A stretch of 64,000 bases of DNA from Hydnum rufescens UP504. Taxonomy: Eukaryota; Basidiomycota; Agaricomycetes; Cantharellales; Hydnaceae. The notes below the pieces were generated by a model. The model searched no databases, was not told the origin of the DNA, and worked only from the letters and a program-made list of their open reading frames with translations. Position 1 is the first letter of the stretch. Every line of letters starts with the position of its first letter. A program made the position numbers and the translations under genes. The DNA is taken from positions 16,162-80,161 of the forward strand of contig MU129070.1 of assembly GCA_014904985.1 (NCBI GenBank), in the 5' to 3' direction. This document shows positions 38,395-49,960 of this stretch, one piece after another.

Positions 38395-41300
38395 TTGAGT
38401 ACACTACTCTTTTTTTAACCTTGGATGACCTACCATGCACGATCGTTTTCTTTACTGTTTGATACTTGCGCCTCCGGACGTCTCTTCACACTTGACCTTG
38501 TGTCCCCCGCGGGCTAGTCCCTTTTGTTTACCTTTTATTGGACGAGCTTGCTTCTCCGGCCTTTGGCTTGATTGCCAATTCGCTGTCGTTTATGCCTAAA
38601 ATACATACCCCTTGATTCACTATAGCCTGTGAACGCATTTCGGCTTGCAAGTGGCGTTGTGAGAGGCTGCGGAACGGGTTGCGAAAATTGCAGTCGCTTA
38701 GCGTGGCCAATTAGCGCACGTGGATTTTCGCGAAGCCCCGCGGAATTCGCCGCGAGACCACCCCTTTTGTCCTCTCGCTTTGGACGTTCGGCGTTCGTAA
38801 AGCAGAGGCGGGGAGTTCATAGGTTTTGAATACATAAATTACGAAACAATACTGCACGGAAATGGTTGCGGACGGGCCCAGACCATGGCCCAGATCGCGT
38901 GGCCACTCATGGTCTGGATGGGGCGAAAGTCCTTTGGCCATCATAAAGGGCCGGGGACGAAGGGAAGACTCTTGAGATATATTGAGAAACCACTGCATGC
39001 ATGTTGGAGGGATGCATCACCACCGTATACGTAGTAGCATAATATAATATGTTCTGCAGGCCTAGTACAATAATTCCCTAGCTTGTTCCCTGTGGATCAA
39101 TGTCGATCAAGAACTCTAAGAGAGTCCCACGTACCGACATACAGTACTTGGTCATTCATGGGGTCGGAGTAAGTGAGCCTAGGTGGACTCGCAATTGAAG
39201 AAAACAAAAAGTTCGAGACCCACCACTGGCACTTCAGCTTGGCAAGTGTAATCCAGATCTCGGCCTTGTGAGGCAGGGTCCTCTCTTATTTATTAAAATT
39301 TGGTTTCCCCCCCCTCCCCGTTCCCCCCTCGAAGCGAGGCCGAAAGGTCAGGTGCGTGTGTTGCCATATGCACGTGAAGACGGGGGGGGAAAGCATATAC
39401 AAAACAAAGAGCGTAATTCTCCTACCATTAACTGTTTTTCTGCATACCAATTCCCATCTCACCCCACTGGACACTGGCCGTATTGAACACGAAGGACAAC
39501 AAGAAGGACGTGGTGGTCCCCTCCCTGCGCCCGCAATCGTCGAACTGAGAGGTCCATCCTTGAGAAATTAAAACGAAGACGGAAAGCAACGCACCCAGAT
39601 GATTGGAGCCCCCTTCTCCACCCCCCCGCCGCAAATTACGCAAAAAGCGCGGCCACGGCCGAGACATTCTGAATAATAATCGCCGACCATGTGGGGTGGT
39701 GTTCAATTTAGCCTTTGTCTTAACAATCATTACTGTATTTTTTTTACTTTTATTTCGCGCTGGTGGAAGTTGTTGTCGTCTAGAGTATCAGGTACATTGG
39801 ACCATGCACCTGGTAGACGGCTGCATAGGCGGCTAGATGGTTCATGCGTGCTCAGGGATTGGAGTGGAGTACGCTCGTTGTGGAAAGGGGGGGGGGGGGT
39901 GGGGCACCCTGTCAATATGCAATGAACACTTGATCCACAAGGGTAAGAAGGAATCTGCGAGAGATCGTTTGGCTCCGTTTTCGGAGGCGCAGAGCGTGGC
40001 CTCGATTAGTTTTGAATGCAATACCTAACGGCGCGGAACGGTTATGGATTTGCGAAATGCAGCGCAAAGAAAGACATTAGTTATAATTGATCGATCTAAT
40101 TGTTAGGCATGTTACGCAGGGCCACGCCAAAGGCGAAGATAATCCGTTTGGGAGCCACGAAGCAATCCATATTCACATAGAAAATGCATAATATGCGGGG
40201 AATAATGGTGAACAAGGATTCCATGGTAACTTGTGTGTGCGTGTGTGGATGGAAGCAGGTCGGATTTGGCCGAGTCACAGAGGCGTGTGACTGTCACGTT
40301 GCCGACGTTAACCCCTCTCGTGCGTTCGCCTGTGGCGCCCTCGTTTGGAATGTCTCAATCTCTCAAATCTGTACCAAATGAGTGGGCCTATTCTTTCCCC
40401 GCAAGTGGGTTTATATTGATCTGGAGATTACCGACACACTGGGGTTTTGGCGTATCATCCTTCCATGGCATTTTCGAGGTTGAAAATCGTTACCAGTATT
40501 CCGCATCGATCTGGGTGATTCTGCTCAACGGGTTTATGATGCTTGTGTGCCGCCTTGAACATCTCCCCAGGCTCACTATTGCCTCTGCCTGGAGCATTGT
40601 TGCCTTCTTTATCTGCCATAGTAATTCGCCGTTGTCAGGTTGAACGGGATCATTGAAGATTGGAGTGGATGTTTGTATATCCGGCAACTCAATGACTTAT
40701 TTATTTATAGGACACCATCTGGTTTCAGGCCTGGCGGCATGGTGGCATGAAGAAGTCTTGAGCCTGTTATGCCCAGGCATAGCTGATCTAGAACATGGAT
40801 GGACGCATCGATCGATGGTCCCTGGCGGGCATTAGCAAAAGCGACGCAAATCCGTCTCTCACTCTCACTTCATAGGCACCTGGAAATAGATTCATGGTTC
40901 ATTTCTCGCATCGCTTGTTCCCCCTATGCGTGTGTGCGTCTCCGTAGCGGGTTCTCACGACGCTGAGAGGGCCGTCTATCTCTTCCAAAGCATTGGTCAT
41001 TATGCAACTCGATTGATGCCGCTGTTCATTTCATACGGTGGCTTGGCATGAATAACCCCCGCGCTTCAGAATGTCCGAGGCTGGGTCCGACAAAACAATC
41101 TCTGGGTGCTACGTACAGTCCTTTTTTTTTTGTTTTTTGGCGCCGATGATTCAGGCGTAATCAGGACGTGCTTACGACAAGATATGTGTCGGCATCGGCG
41201 CCGAGCATGGGTACGTATGGGCTTTGCAGTGTTGAGTTCACACTACTGGCGATTTCGAATCCGGGAGGGGGTCACCACGCAACCGCAATCGGTTCCCCAA

Positions 41301-42749
41301 AATTGACATCCCTTTAGAGTCTTTTGACAGGGGACTGACGAAATGATTGCCAGGAAACGCCGAAGTTGATGCGGGCACCTGTGGATGGTGGTTGACCCGG
41401 CGATTCCCAGGGGGGGGGGCACAGCCTCAGTTTGGAGTTTTTTGAATCACATGCCATGCCCGATCGTTTGGAATCATTGCCTGTATAAACATATGTGCGA
41501 CTACAGCGACATCCGGCGCAATTCCCTCTTGTTGCCCTGCGGGCGTTGGGCACCACCCGCTGATAGACCACCTTGTTCCTCGCGGCTCTATTCCCTGCGG
41601 GCCGTGCACTAGGTGTAGTTTTGTTTTTTTTTGAGGTTTTTTTTCTGGATTTCGTCGGGAAGACCTTGCCTCCGCTGGCGAGTCATTGGCCCTGAATAGC
41701 ATTTGTCGTGCGGGTGTAATCGATAGACGTCTTCAATGCGACATGTAACACGTTTTACGCAGTGTTTCCCAAGAAGTGAGTAAGCCGGATTGATGCGGCC
41801 TTGTTACAGTAGTAAGGAATTGGGATGCTTCGCGGCATGTATGAATGAATCCAGGCTTGCGCAATTTCCATCATTTTTTTTGTGGCACCTTGTTACTTGA
41901 TCTAGCCACACATTTTGATTTTGTGTGACTCACGGCCCAAATTGGTGGGATCGCAATTGCGATGGGGTGGGACCTGGGATTGGCTGGCGTAAATGTCGTA
42001 TCAACTCGTGCCCGTTCCCAGATGAGGCACGATGAGGTACGGAGCTTGCAATAAACCTTTCTCCGCAAGGCCGCGTCGGTGGTGGGATTCGCGGTGAGGG
42101 TGCCTGTGGATGGGATGCGAGGAGGCCCGCGTTAGGAGGGGGGGAAAGACGATGACTGGTGCCGAGGTGTTTGCGGAGGCGAGATGGAAGGCACTGAATG
42201 TGGGCCCCTTGTGGGCCCTATCTCTTATTCGGGCAGGGCCTGTCGAAGCATTCAACGTGTCAGGGCCCAAACAACCATCCAATCTGAAAGTGTACTGAAA
42301 GGGTCCTTCATTATATAAGATCGAGAGTTCATTGAGCGGCTAGTTCCGCAATCTCGTAATCCTTCCCAGTCCTGCCACTCCCGGGCACACCAGTGTGGGT
42401 GCACAGCAAAGGGCCACTGGTTAGGAGGGAGCGGTGTCTGATGCCTCGCCACTCGCCACTCGTCTGGATTCTCTCGGATTGACCCTGATGTGACCACACA
42501 ATTTGTTCAATTTGTTATCCAAAAGTGTTTGACTTCCCTGACTTAGAGCAGAAACCGGGTGTCTTCTATACTATTTGCGAATATATAATTATATGGTACT
42601 TTTACCCGTCCAAATTGTATCTAATTGTATCCTATTGTATACAGTAGTGTGTGTCGAACGATTGCTCAGTGCGATTGACTCCGTTACCCTACAACGGGAA
42701 TGATATTGGCCGGGTGGACTTGTAAGGGTTGCCAACCGCTCTCCCAGCG
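38395..42749. other. Gene-poor region
   Basis: Over 4.3 kb no gene could be supported on either strand. Open frames are short, without introns that extend them or recognisable motifs. Homopolymers are frequent: G runs at about 39888-39900 and 41410-41419, T runs near 39738-39747, 41128-41138 and 41622-41645. A GT run lies near 40230-40245. The sequence is CpG-normal, so it is not the same material as the transposon block at the left edge. Confidence 0.55.
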
Positions 42750-42757
42750 TATAAATA
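42750..42757 (+). promoter_or_regulatory. TATA box of the D-2-hydroxyacid dehydrogenase gene
   Basis: TATAAATA lies 59 bp upstream of the ATG at 42809, followed by a C/T-rich leader ending CTTCTTCTCTTCTCAAAA. Confidence 0.6.
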
Positions 42758-42808
42758 CCCCCTTCTCCCTACCCACAATTCCAATCCCCCCTTCTTCTCT
42801 TCTCAAAA

Positions 42809-44152
42809 ATGCAGATTACTCCTCTCGGCATCGTTGTCTACGGCCATGGCCAATATATCCACGACGAACTCTGCACCATGGCAAAACGCTTCAACGTCCA
42901 GGTACCACCCCTCGCCCCCCCTCCCTCTCTTATTCTCTTTCTTGACTCCATACCCAATTACTAGTTCGTTCCAGAGCAAGGTTCTCGTGAATGTACCCTC
43001 GCGCGCTTCCGGGAACTGGCCGCCACCGGCACTTACCATGCCATCTTGTTCGTCTCTGCTGTGAACGCAGCCCCCTTCGACGCTGCACTTTTACACGACT
43101 TTTTGCCATCGCTCAAACTCGTTGCTGGTCTAGGCGCCGGATTTGATCACGGTTCGTCCATTCATTCACGTGCTCTCCATCGGCGTTTCGTCCCCAACTC
43201 ACCCCTGTTCTTTTTCTCCACTCAGTCGACGTTCCATATCTCACTTCTCACAAAGTCCTCTACGCGAACACTCCCGTCGCGGTCTCCGATCCCACCGCCA
43301 CCGCCACTGTCCTTCTCGTCCTCCAAGTTGTCCGTGCAGCCTCGCAAGTGGAAGCTGTCGTTCGAAGAAACGAATGGCGCCTGGGCCTAGAAGCCTCCAA
43401 AGATGTCCGGGACGTTACTGTTGGTCTTATTGGGATGGGCTCTATTGGCAAGGTGCGTCCCGTTCTTTCTTCCCATTATCGCAACACTGCAATTGTGCTA
43501 ATACCAATACCGGATTCAGTTGGCGCAAAGAAAATTAGATGCCCTTGGCTTCCGAACTATGTATTACAATCGAAGGCAATTACCTGCCGCAGGTGCGTCC
43601 CTGTTCTCTTCTCTGCCTTCTTTCGGCACCTCATTATTATCTTTCTATTCACGTCAGAGGAAAATGGCGCACAATACGTATCCTTCGATGAGCTTATCGA
43701 GACTGCGGACGTGATATCGCTTCACACGCCCCTTACCAACGAGACCCGGCACCTCTTATCAGACGCCGAATTTGCACGCATGAAAGATGGTGTTCTGATT
43801 GTAAACACGGCTCGCGGAGCAGGCAAGTCAAATTACCCCACACTAATATCAAATACCGCTGAATTCACATTCACCACCAATCGTTTCTTCAGTTATTGAT
43901 GAAAAGGCACTCGTACGTGCCATGCAATCCGGAAAAGTAGCTCGCGCGGGTCTGGATGTGTTCGAGCGAGAACCGCTCATCGAGCCATATCTCCTTGAGA
44001 CGGATCGTACATCTCTCGGCCCACATTGGGCAACACACACGACTCGCACATACCGCGATGTAGAGAGAGAGTTACTCGCCAATCTGGTTGGTTGGTTGAA
44101 GACTGGGTCACCTAATACGCCTGTGAACGAGCCCCCAAAGTCACTCTGGTGA
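42809..44152 (+). CDS. D-isomer-specific 2-hydroxyacid dehydrogenase (glyoxylate/hydroxypyruvate reductase type)
   Basis: Six exons (42809-42901, 42965-43151, 43226-43452, 43520-43592, 43658-43822, 43893-44152) give 334 residues in one frame. These enzymes interconvert 2-keto acids and D-2-hydroxy acids with NAD(P)H. Visible are the N-terminal catalytic lobe (LKLVAGLGAGFDHVDV), the dinucleotide motif VTVGLIGMGSIGKLA, the conserved ADVISLHTPLTNETRHLLSD and GVLIVNTARGAVIDEKALV, ARAGLDVFEREPLIEP with the catalytic acid region, and the catalytic-histidine segment LGPHWATHTTRT. The ARGA-VIDE junction uses a GC-AG intron (donor CAG|GCAAGT at 43823). The tail ends NEPPKSLW. Substrate preference cannot be read from the sequence. 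No frame break. Confidence 0.93.
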
Positions 44153-47100
44153 CGATAATAATTAATACTCTTGGGTTAATTTCAAACACGATTTATTACT
44201 CCAAAAGCAACCCTCGCTTCGCACTCTTGATTACGACGCACCAGTAGACTCGATTTGTACTATACATCCATCCTTCTAGAATAGTTGACTGTCCTTTAGA
44301 TGTCGTCGCTCGCCTGTTGCTGTCTTGTAGCTCCCTTTTCTTGCACTTGCGCAATTTAAACGCGTTCTTGATCATAGAATTCCGGGGAGTGCTTACTTTC
44401 TATGGCTAGCCAGGGTCTATTTTAGCCTTGGCCGCGGGGCCCTTCTTACGGCTACATTCTCTTGCCGTACCCGTCCCTCTAGAAGCTAGTACTTAGTTAG
44501 CCCATAGCCTCATACGCCATCATATCAATCTCGAAAATTTCTCGCCCCTGCCCTGATTCGTGTACGTACCCTCCACCCCCGGGCATCGCGTCCTAGCTAG
44601 CCTGATCCACGGGCACCCTTCGAAGCACCAGGAACAATATCTCTCCATTTATTGCTCGCCTGCTCGCCTGCTTAGGCGACTTCTTCCTTCTTCTTCTCTT
44701 CTCTCTCTCCCGCGTCATGAACAACAAAAAGAAGGGGGGGGGGACCATAATTACTGCATTTTTTCATATCCATCGGCGATGTCTTCCTATAGGTCCCTAT
44801 ACTTAATACTCATGGGGTCTATTTCGGTGCGTGCATCATATTTGAGCGGGGGGATCACTGCACTACGCGATCAGTTATCAGTTGTCAGTTATTGTCAGTT
44901 ATCAGTTAGCGTTGACGCAATCGCTCTTCTGCACTTCTGCAATCAGGAAAACTGAACCTGTTCCAGGGCTTTTACCCCTGTTTAGGAGACTTTGGAACAT
45001 CTCAGCATTTCTCTGTAAAGCCCCGCCGGAATGCTCCAAAGCCTCTAGCCCTGAGTGCACTGTTGTAAGAAAATAATTGGGCCGAGCGTTGATTACGGAA
45101 TCGACCCTATAAAATCACAACCGCGGCACACCCCCTTTAGTAATGCTGTGCCACCGAACTCGAACATTCTCATACTTTCATGTATTTTCTCTGATCTCTT
45201 GTAAATACTATAAAGAGGGAGCTTGGGCTGTACGAGGACACTTTTATAACGTTCTTCCTGGTATCTTATCCGAGCAATCTAGGGCTCTCCAATCTGCCAA
45301 ATCCGCTCACGCTCGCTTAGTAATCAGGGGGGGAAAACATCTTTTTATACCGTAGCCTTCTCTCATACACTTCTCCCTCATGGTTTTTGTTTTTTTGGGT
45401 AACTTGAATGACAGTTCTCATCTGCAATGTTCCCCCCCCCCCCGAGATTTATCACACCCTAGTGGCCAGGCCTAGATTCCCTAATGTCTTATCAGATTCC
45501 AATAAGAGACTGTGGAGAAAACCCCCTCCCCCCAGAAATATTAATATTAATGCCAAAATAGCTCCTTGCTTGCGACTTCTAGACCCTCCCATGCTCCTCC
45601 TTCTCAAGCACAGCCACGTAATATTGTGAAATATTGACGACTCCAGTAACGACTCCTTTAGCAACAATGACAATAATAAAGTAAATACCTTATTCGGGGG
45701 ATTGGCTTTGGTTCCTTTGATCAAATGCAGGGTTGGTGTCGGGTTGGTGCATCTCGGTAAGGGACCAGCGCATCTTGGGAAAAAACAAAAAAAAACAGGG
45801 GACGTATCGTGTATGTACTGTATTCACCCATAAACAAGGCTGCATCGCTATCGCCTCTTCTCAGATAGATAAACCCTCTTCGGGTCCCTCCACTCGGTTC
45901 TCTCTTCTCCAATGCAACCTCCATCAGCGATAGCTTGAATTGACTCTCACCTCGGGCCCGCTTCAATTGATATTCAGTTTATAATATGCGCCTGGGCGTC
46001 ACACACACATATGGGGTAAGCTCACATACCCGCAAGAGGGTTTCTTTTTTTTTTTCACACGCACGCACGCGCGATAAAATACACACACACGACTTATGCA
46101 TAAGAAAGAAATATTACACGCGTCGAAAATTGTGGCAGGTATGGGTAAAGGTAACTAACCTTACCACGCCGCCTCCTCCCCCCCCTCGAAGAGGAAACTA
46201 TCAACCGCCTAATATCTGTAGTTAGTTACAGTCACTTGTGAATTGTGGCTGTGGGGAACAGGTAGTCATTTCTCATGGATTTTTCTCATTGGGTTGCTCA
46301 TTGTTGGCCATATATACGGTCTCAGGCTTCGCACTTCCGATTCCGGATTTCAAACTTTTAGGGGAGGGGGTGAGGAACGTGCTAAAAATGACCCCCCCTG
46401 TGGCCCGAGTTCCGAGGGTGGTCCCCACACACCCTTAATGACACCATCACAATACACATGCTTAGAGAGGGTATGCGACGCGCGCATGACCTCCCACGGA
46501 AAGGAGGCCACAAAACAAATATTCGGCTTACATAATGTGAGACAACCGCCTCTCAAGCCCATCCCCCCCTTCACTTCACGTCTCCTGTTTCCTTCTCAGG
46601 CTCACCCCCTCCTCACCCCTCTTCCCCTTCCCCCAAAGTCGGGATCCGAGAAGGGACTAATTTTTTGGAATATATGTATATGCAATAGCACCATGCTGTC
46701 AAGGAAATAATTGGCCTCGCAAGAGAAATTCGTGGCCGGCGGCGCGCGCAAGGTACGAAATTTAAGAACAATGAAGCCTTCTGGCAGCTTTAAGAAGCCA
46801 GCCCACCCCCCACCTCCCCAGGGATTTTATTATTTATTAATTATCAATACAGCGGGTTTGGATTCACTTGCGATTTGCCAATTGATAAGTTGTGCTTCCC
46901 TGTGCCACCCGTGGAGATAAAATATGTCTTGCCTCAAGCGACATTAAAAAAAAAAACCTGTACCGACTCAATTTCTGCAGATAAATTTGGGCCTTGGAAC
47001 GTAATGCAGGCACAAGTGCAGAGACACCGTTCCTAGGCAATTTCACTCCGTCGACGTGATTTTGAGGGGAGCTCTAGAAGGCATGATGTGATACTGATAG

Positions 47101-47163
47101 GCGAATGGCATGTAGAAAGGCAATAATTTTCCTAGTGTTTACATTGTTTCGCAGACTCCCATC
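44153..47163. other. Gene-poor region with simple repeats
   Basis: This 3-kb stretch separates the convergent dehydrogenase and Gfo/Idh genes. I see no coding region. It contains a short tandem repeat of TTATCAGTTGTCAG type (44870-44912), G and C homopolymers (44736-44743, 45431-45442), a T run (46048-46057) followed by CACACG/CGCA simple sequence (46058-46090), and many CCCCTCCCC-like tracts (46560-46640). Confidence 0.55.
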
Positions 47164-48956
47164 TCACAACTTCCCTAGCAGATCGGACGTGGGGCGCTTC
47201 CCGAGACCAGACTGGTATCAGACAAGGATTAAACACGATTTATCAGAAAGAAAAAAGTAGCCTGCGAAATGAGAAAATGACGCACATTCTCGTACAAGTC
47301 GTCAATAACTTGCATATTTGTGATCGAGTCTTCCGGGGTGATCCAAGTTTGAGGGGTACGGCCCCTGACTTTATCGACGAACGCCTCAAGTTGGTAACGG
47401 AATCTGGGGCGCGGAGGTCATAGCATTAAGGGTGCTTCCATGATATCAATAAAGGAGAAACGCACGTGCTCCATGTAGCATCTCCCTTCATCTCCTTCGA
47501 CAACTGCTCTCCAGTGTAGGCTTTGATACTCTCAGTCTTGTCGTTCTTCGTCACATAGATCGTATGGTAGTTACTAGGGCACAGAAAGTTGTTCATGTAG
47601 ATCTCGCCTTCTTCGCCAAATATCTTGATTGTCATGGAGGGAAAACGGGGAAGATAACGAAAGAAAGGTGTGGGGCCTAATATGCTTCGCTTAGGCATGT
47701 TGAGATCGCAATAGATAGAGGCCGTGACATCGTTTGGTAACTCGAAGACAGCACGCATACTGCGATCGGCTCGTGGGTCATGTGCAAATGGATTGACTGC
47801 AATTTTGAGAATGTCGACGGGATCAGCTCCGAGAACATATCGCAGTAAGTGAATAGGATAGCCTGTAGGATAATATATTTAGTCTACCGGCTGACTTGAA
47901 AGAATGAGGGTTGCCAGATTCACAGCCAAGGGCCATCACGGCGCCACCACCCGCATCATAATTGCTCAGAAAAGATTTTTCCAATACTGTGAGCGCAGGG
48001 AGTGCAAGTTCAGCGTCTGCACCAGTGATTTTCCCGATTGTACCCGATTCAAGCAAAGCTCGTATGGTCTGGTTTGCAGGATGGAACCTGGAAGCGATTT
48101 AATCCCTTCGGGCGCATTGGGGGAAAGGAAGAGCAGCTTACCTGTAATGAAGCCCCTCGAGGAGGACCAAGTTCTTTTCCTTGGCAAGTGCAAACATACT
48201 GGCTGCTTCCTCGGCAGTATTTGCAACGGGCTTTTCGACAAGAACGTGTTTTCCAGCTCTAAGGGACTTCATCGTCCACTCATACTAGAGAGGATAAACC
48301 ATGTGAGTAGGATTATATAATCAGACACGGGAATTGCTTCACGTGTAGGCCTGGACATGGCGGCCGCAACAAGTCAGTATAGAGAGCGACATTGGATAAA
48401 ATAATGATAGATAACTGTGTACGAGCTACACGGAAATCGATTCAGAACTTGTCCAAGTCGATGGGAAATGAATATACTCACCGGGATGTAAACAGCGTCA
48501 ATGTTCGGATCATCAACGAGTTCTACATTCCAATGATAAGGTTTCAAGATCCGCCATGGCACTGAGTGCGACCTAAAATTTACCCTGGTAGGAAGCAAAT
48601 ACGCGAGGAATCCCGTGCTTGGCAGCGAACGCCTTTGCTCGCTCCTGGTCTCTCGCAGCAATGCCCTGTGGAGAGAATACTCAGCACAAGTGACTCACGA
48701 ACGCAGAAACCGTCGGGGCCTGCCTCAATTATGACACCAGGATGAGACCGGGCAGCATCGATCATGGCATAAGGGGCTACTTTTGCCGCCCCAAGGATTC
48801 CAATTCTTAGAGCATTAGGCTCCTTGGGCGAATGCAGAGGGTAGGTAAGCTGCAATCCCTCAGAATAAGATGAGGTGCTCCCGGAAACCAGGATCCGAAA
48901 CCAGTGGTTACCCTATAGTTTCTCGTCACGAACCCAAAGATACTTGAGAAAGACAT
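47164..48956 (-). CDS. Gfo/Idh/MocA-family NAD(P)-dependent oxidoreductase
   Basis: The family covers sugar and dihydrodiol dehydrogenases. The ATG at 48956 gives MSFSSIFGFVTRNYR, spliced to LTYPLHSPKEPNALRIGILG with the dinucleotide fold (LGAAKVAPYAMI). Then come AARDQERAKAFAAKHGIPRV, LVDDPNIDAVYIP, YEWTMKSLRAGKHVLVEKPV (the EKP signature), LVLLEGLHYRFHPA, GGGAVMALGCYPIHLLRYVL, and a C-terminal lobe with FPSMTIKIFGEEGEIYMNNF and RYQLEAFVDKVRGRTPQTWI, ending LGKRPTSDLLGKL at 47164. This is closest in layout to fungal D-xylose 1-dehydrogenase / dihydrodiol dehydrogenase-like proteins. Two oddities: the junction before AARDQERAK near 48700 does not splice in phase with a normal donor, and the residues normally between YIP and YEWT (a PNGLH-like loop) are missing or hidden in the 48310-48480 intron. 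Confidence 0.85.
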
Positions 48957-49221
48957 TGGACGTGCGAAGCAGCACCGCTTTGAATTCAATCGGTCACAGC
49001 CGAACGACTAAACGCCCGAGTACCAACATCTTCCAAAAAATGCAATTTAAGGATTCAGATGTGAATACAGATCCAAACATGAGAGGAACGCAACGAAAGT
49101 GTGCGCGTCTTGGGTAGAAATGCACCATACAGCATACACCACAATCCACACTGGCCAACAGCGGATCGCCTGAGTAATTCTATTCAATGGGGATTCTCCC
49201 ATCAGGCTGAGCGCAGTAATT

Positions 49222-49760
49222 GACTTTGGGCAACATCCGGATGCAAATCCGGAAACTCGGCTCGCCCAGCAACTCGGCGGCGGATCCAGATGGTGTTATA
49301 TGCATACGAAACTACTACCGGTTGTAACCACTACTATGGCGTAGTCCTCAGTGTGGTAGTAATGTACCATTTTTTGGCATTTCCCCGGTTCGAAACATGC
49401 GCAAGTCAAGAGATCAAATTAAGCGCCCATTGCAGTGCTCCGCCGTGAAGCATGCAGGATGTTTGGAAAATCTCCTTTTAGCTTATTCCAAACGTTATCT
49501 CAACTCCACATTCATCCCCCATATCAACCACCCTTGCGTGCGCGAGAAGTCAGATATTTCCTTTTTGGGAATGTTCGATTATCTTCTTCAAATTCACCCG
49601 GGACTTCTCAACTAGCTTTAAAATATAACTAATAACCTACTCCTGTAAATTTTACAGGCCCAAATACCCTATTTACCGACTTACACACCCCTCACCTTCG
49701 GCCGGCGTTGAGTTGTGGCGCCGAATTTCCGGTTTTTGCTTCCGGATGTTGCCCAAAGTC
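49222..49760. mobile_element. TIR element (MITE-like), copy 2
   Basis: The ends are complete here: GACTTTGGGCAACATCCGGA on the left and TCCGGATGTTGCCCAAAGTC on the right are exact inverted repeats, followed inward by CGGAAACTCGGC / GCCGAATTTCCG. Length is about 540 bp. It lies 266 bp upstream of the Gfo/Idh gene start and 200 bp upstream of the UPF0658 start, so it occupies their shared divergent promoter region. A-box-like TGGCGTAGTCC (49337-49347) and B-box-like GGTTCGAAAC (49387-49396) lie inside. Confidence 0.85.
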
Positions 49761-49960
49761 CTCAACTGCTGAGCGCTACACTTTACGGTGACAACTCTGA
49801 CACATATTCCGGCCTTAGCCGTAGCATCGGAAGCAAACACATCATCCAACTCCCGCTCCTTTACTACCTTCATATCCTCCGCCTCCCTATACCCCGGTCC
49901 TAACGACGTAGGAATTGCACAGAAATCCTCTGTGGCGACTGCGCGCTATAGTCTGTGCTC

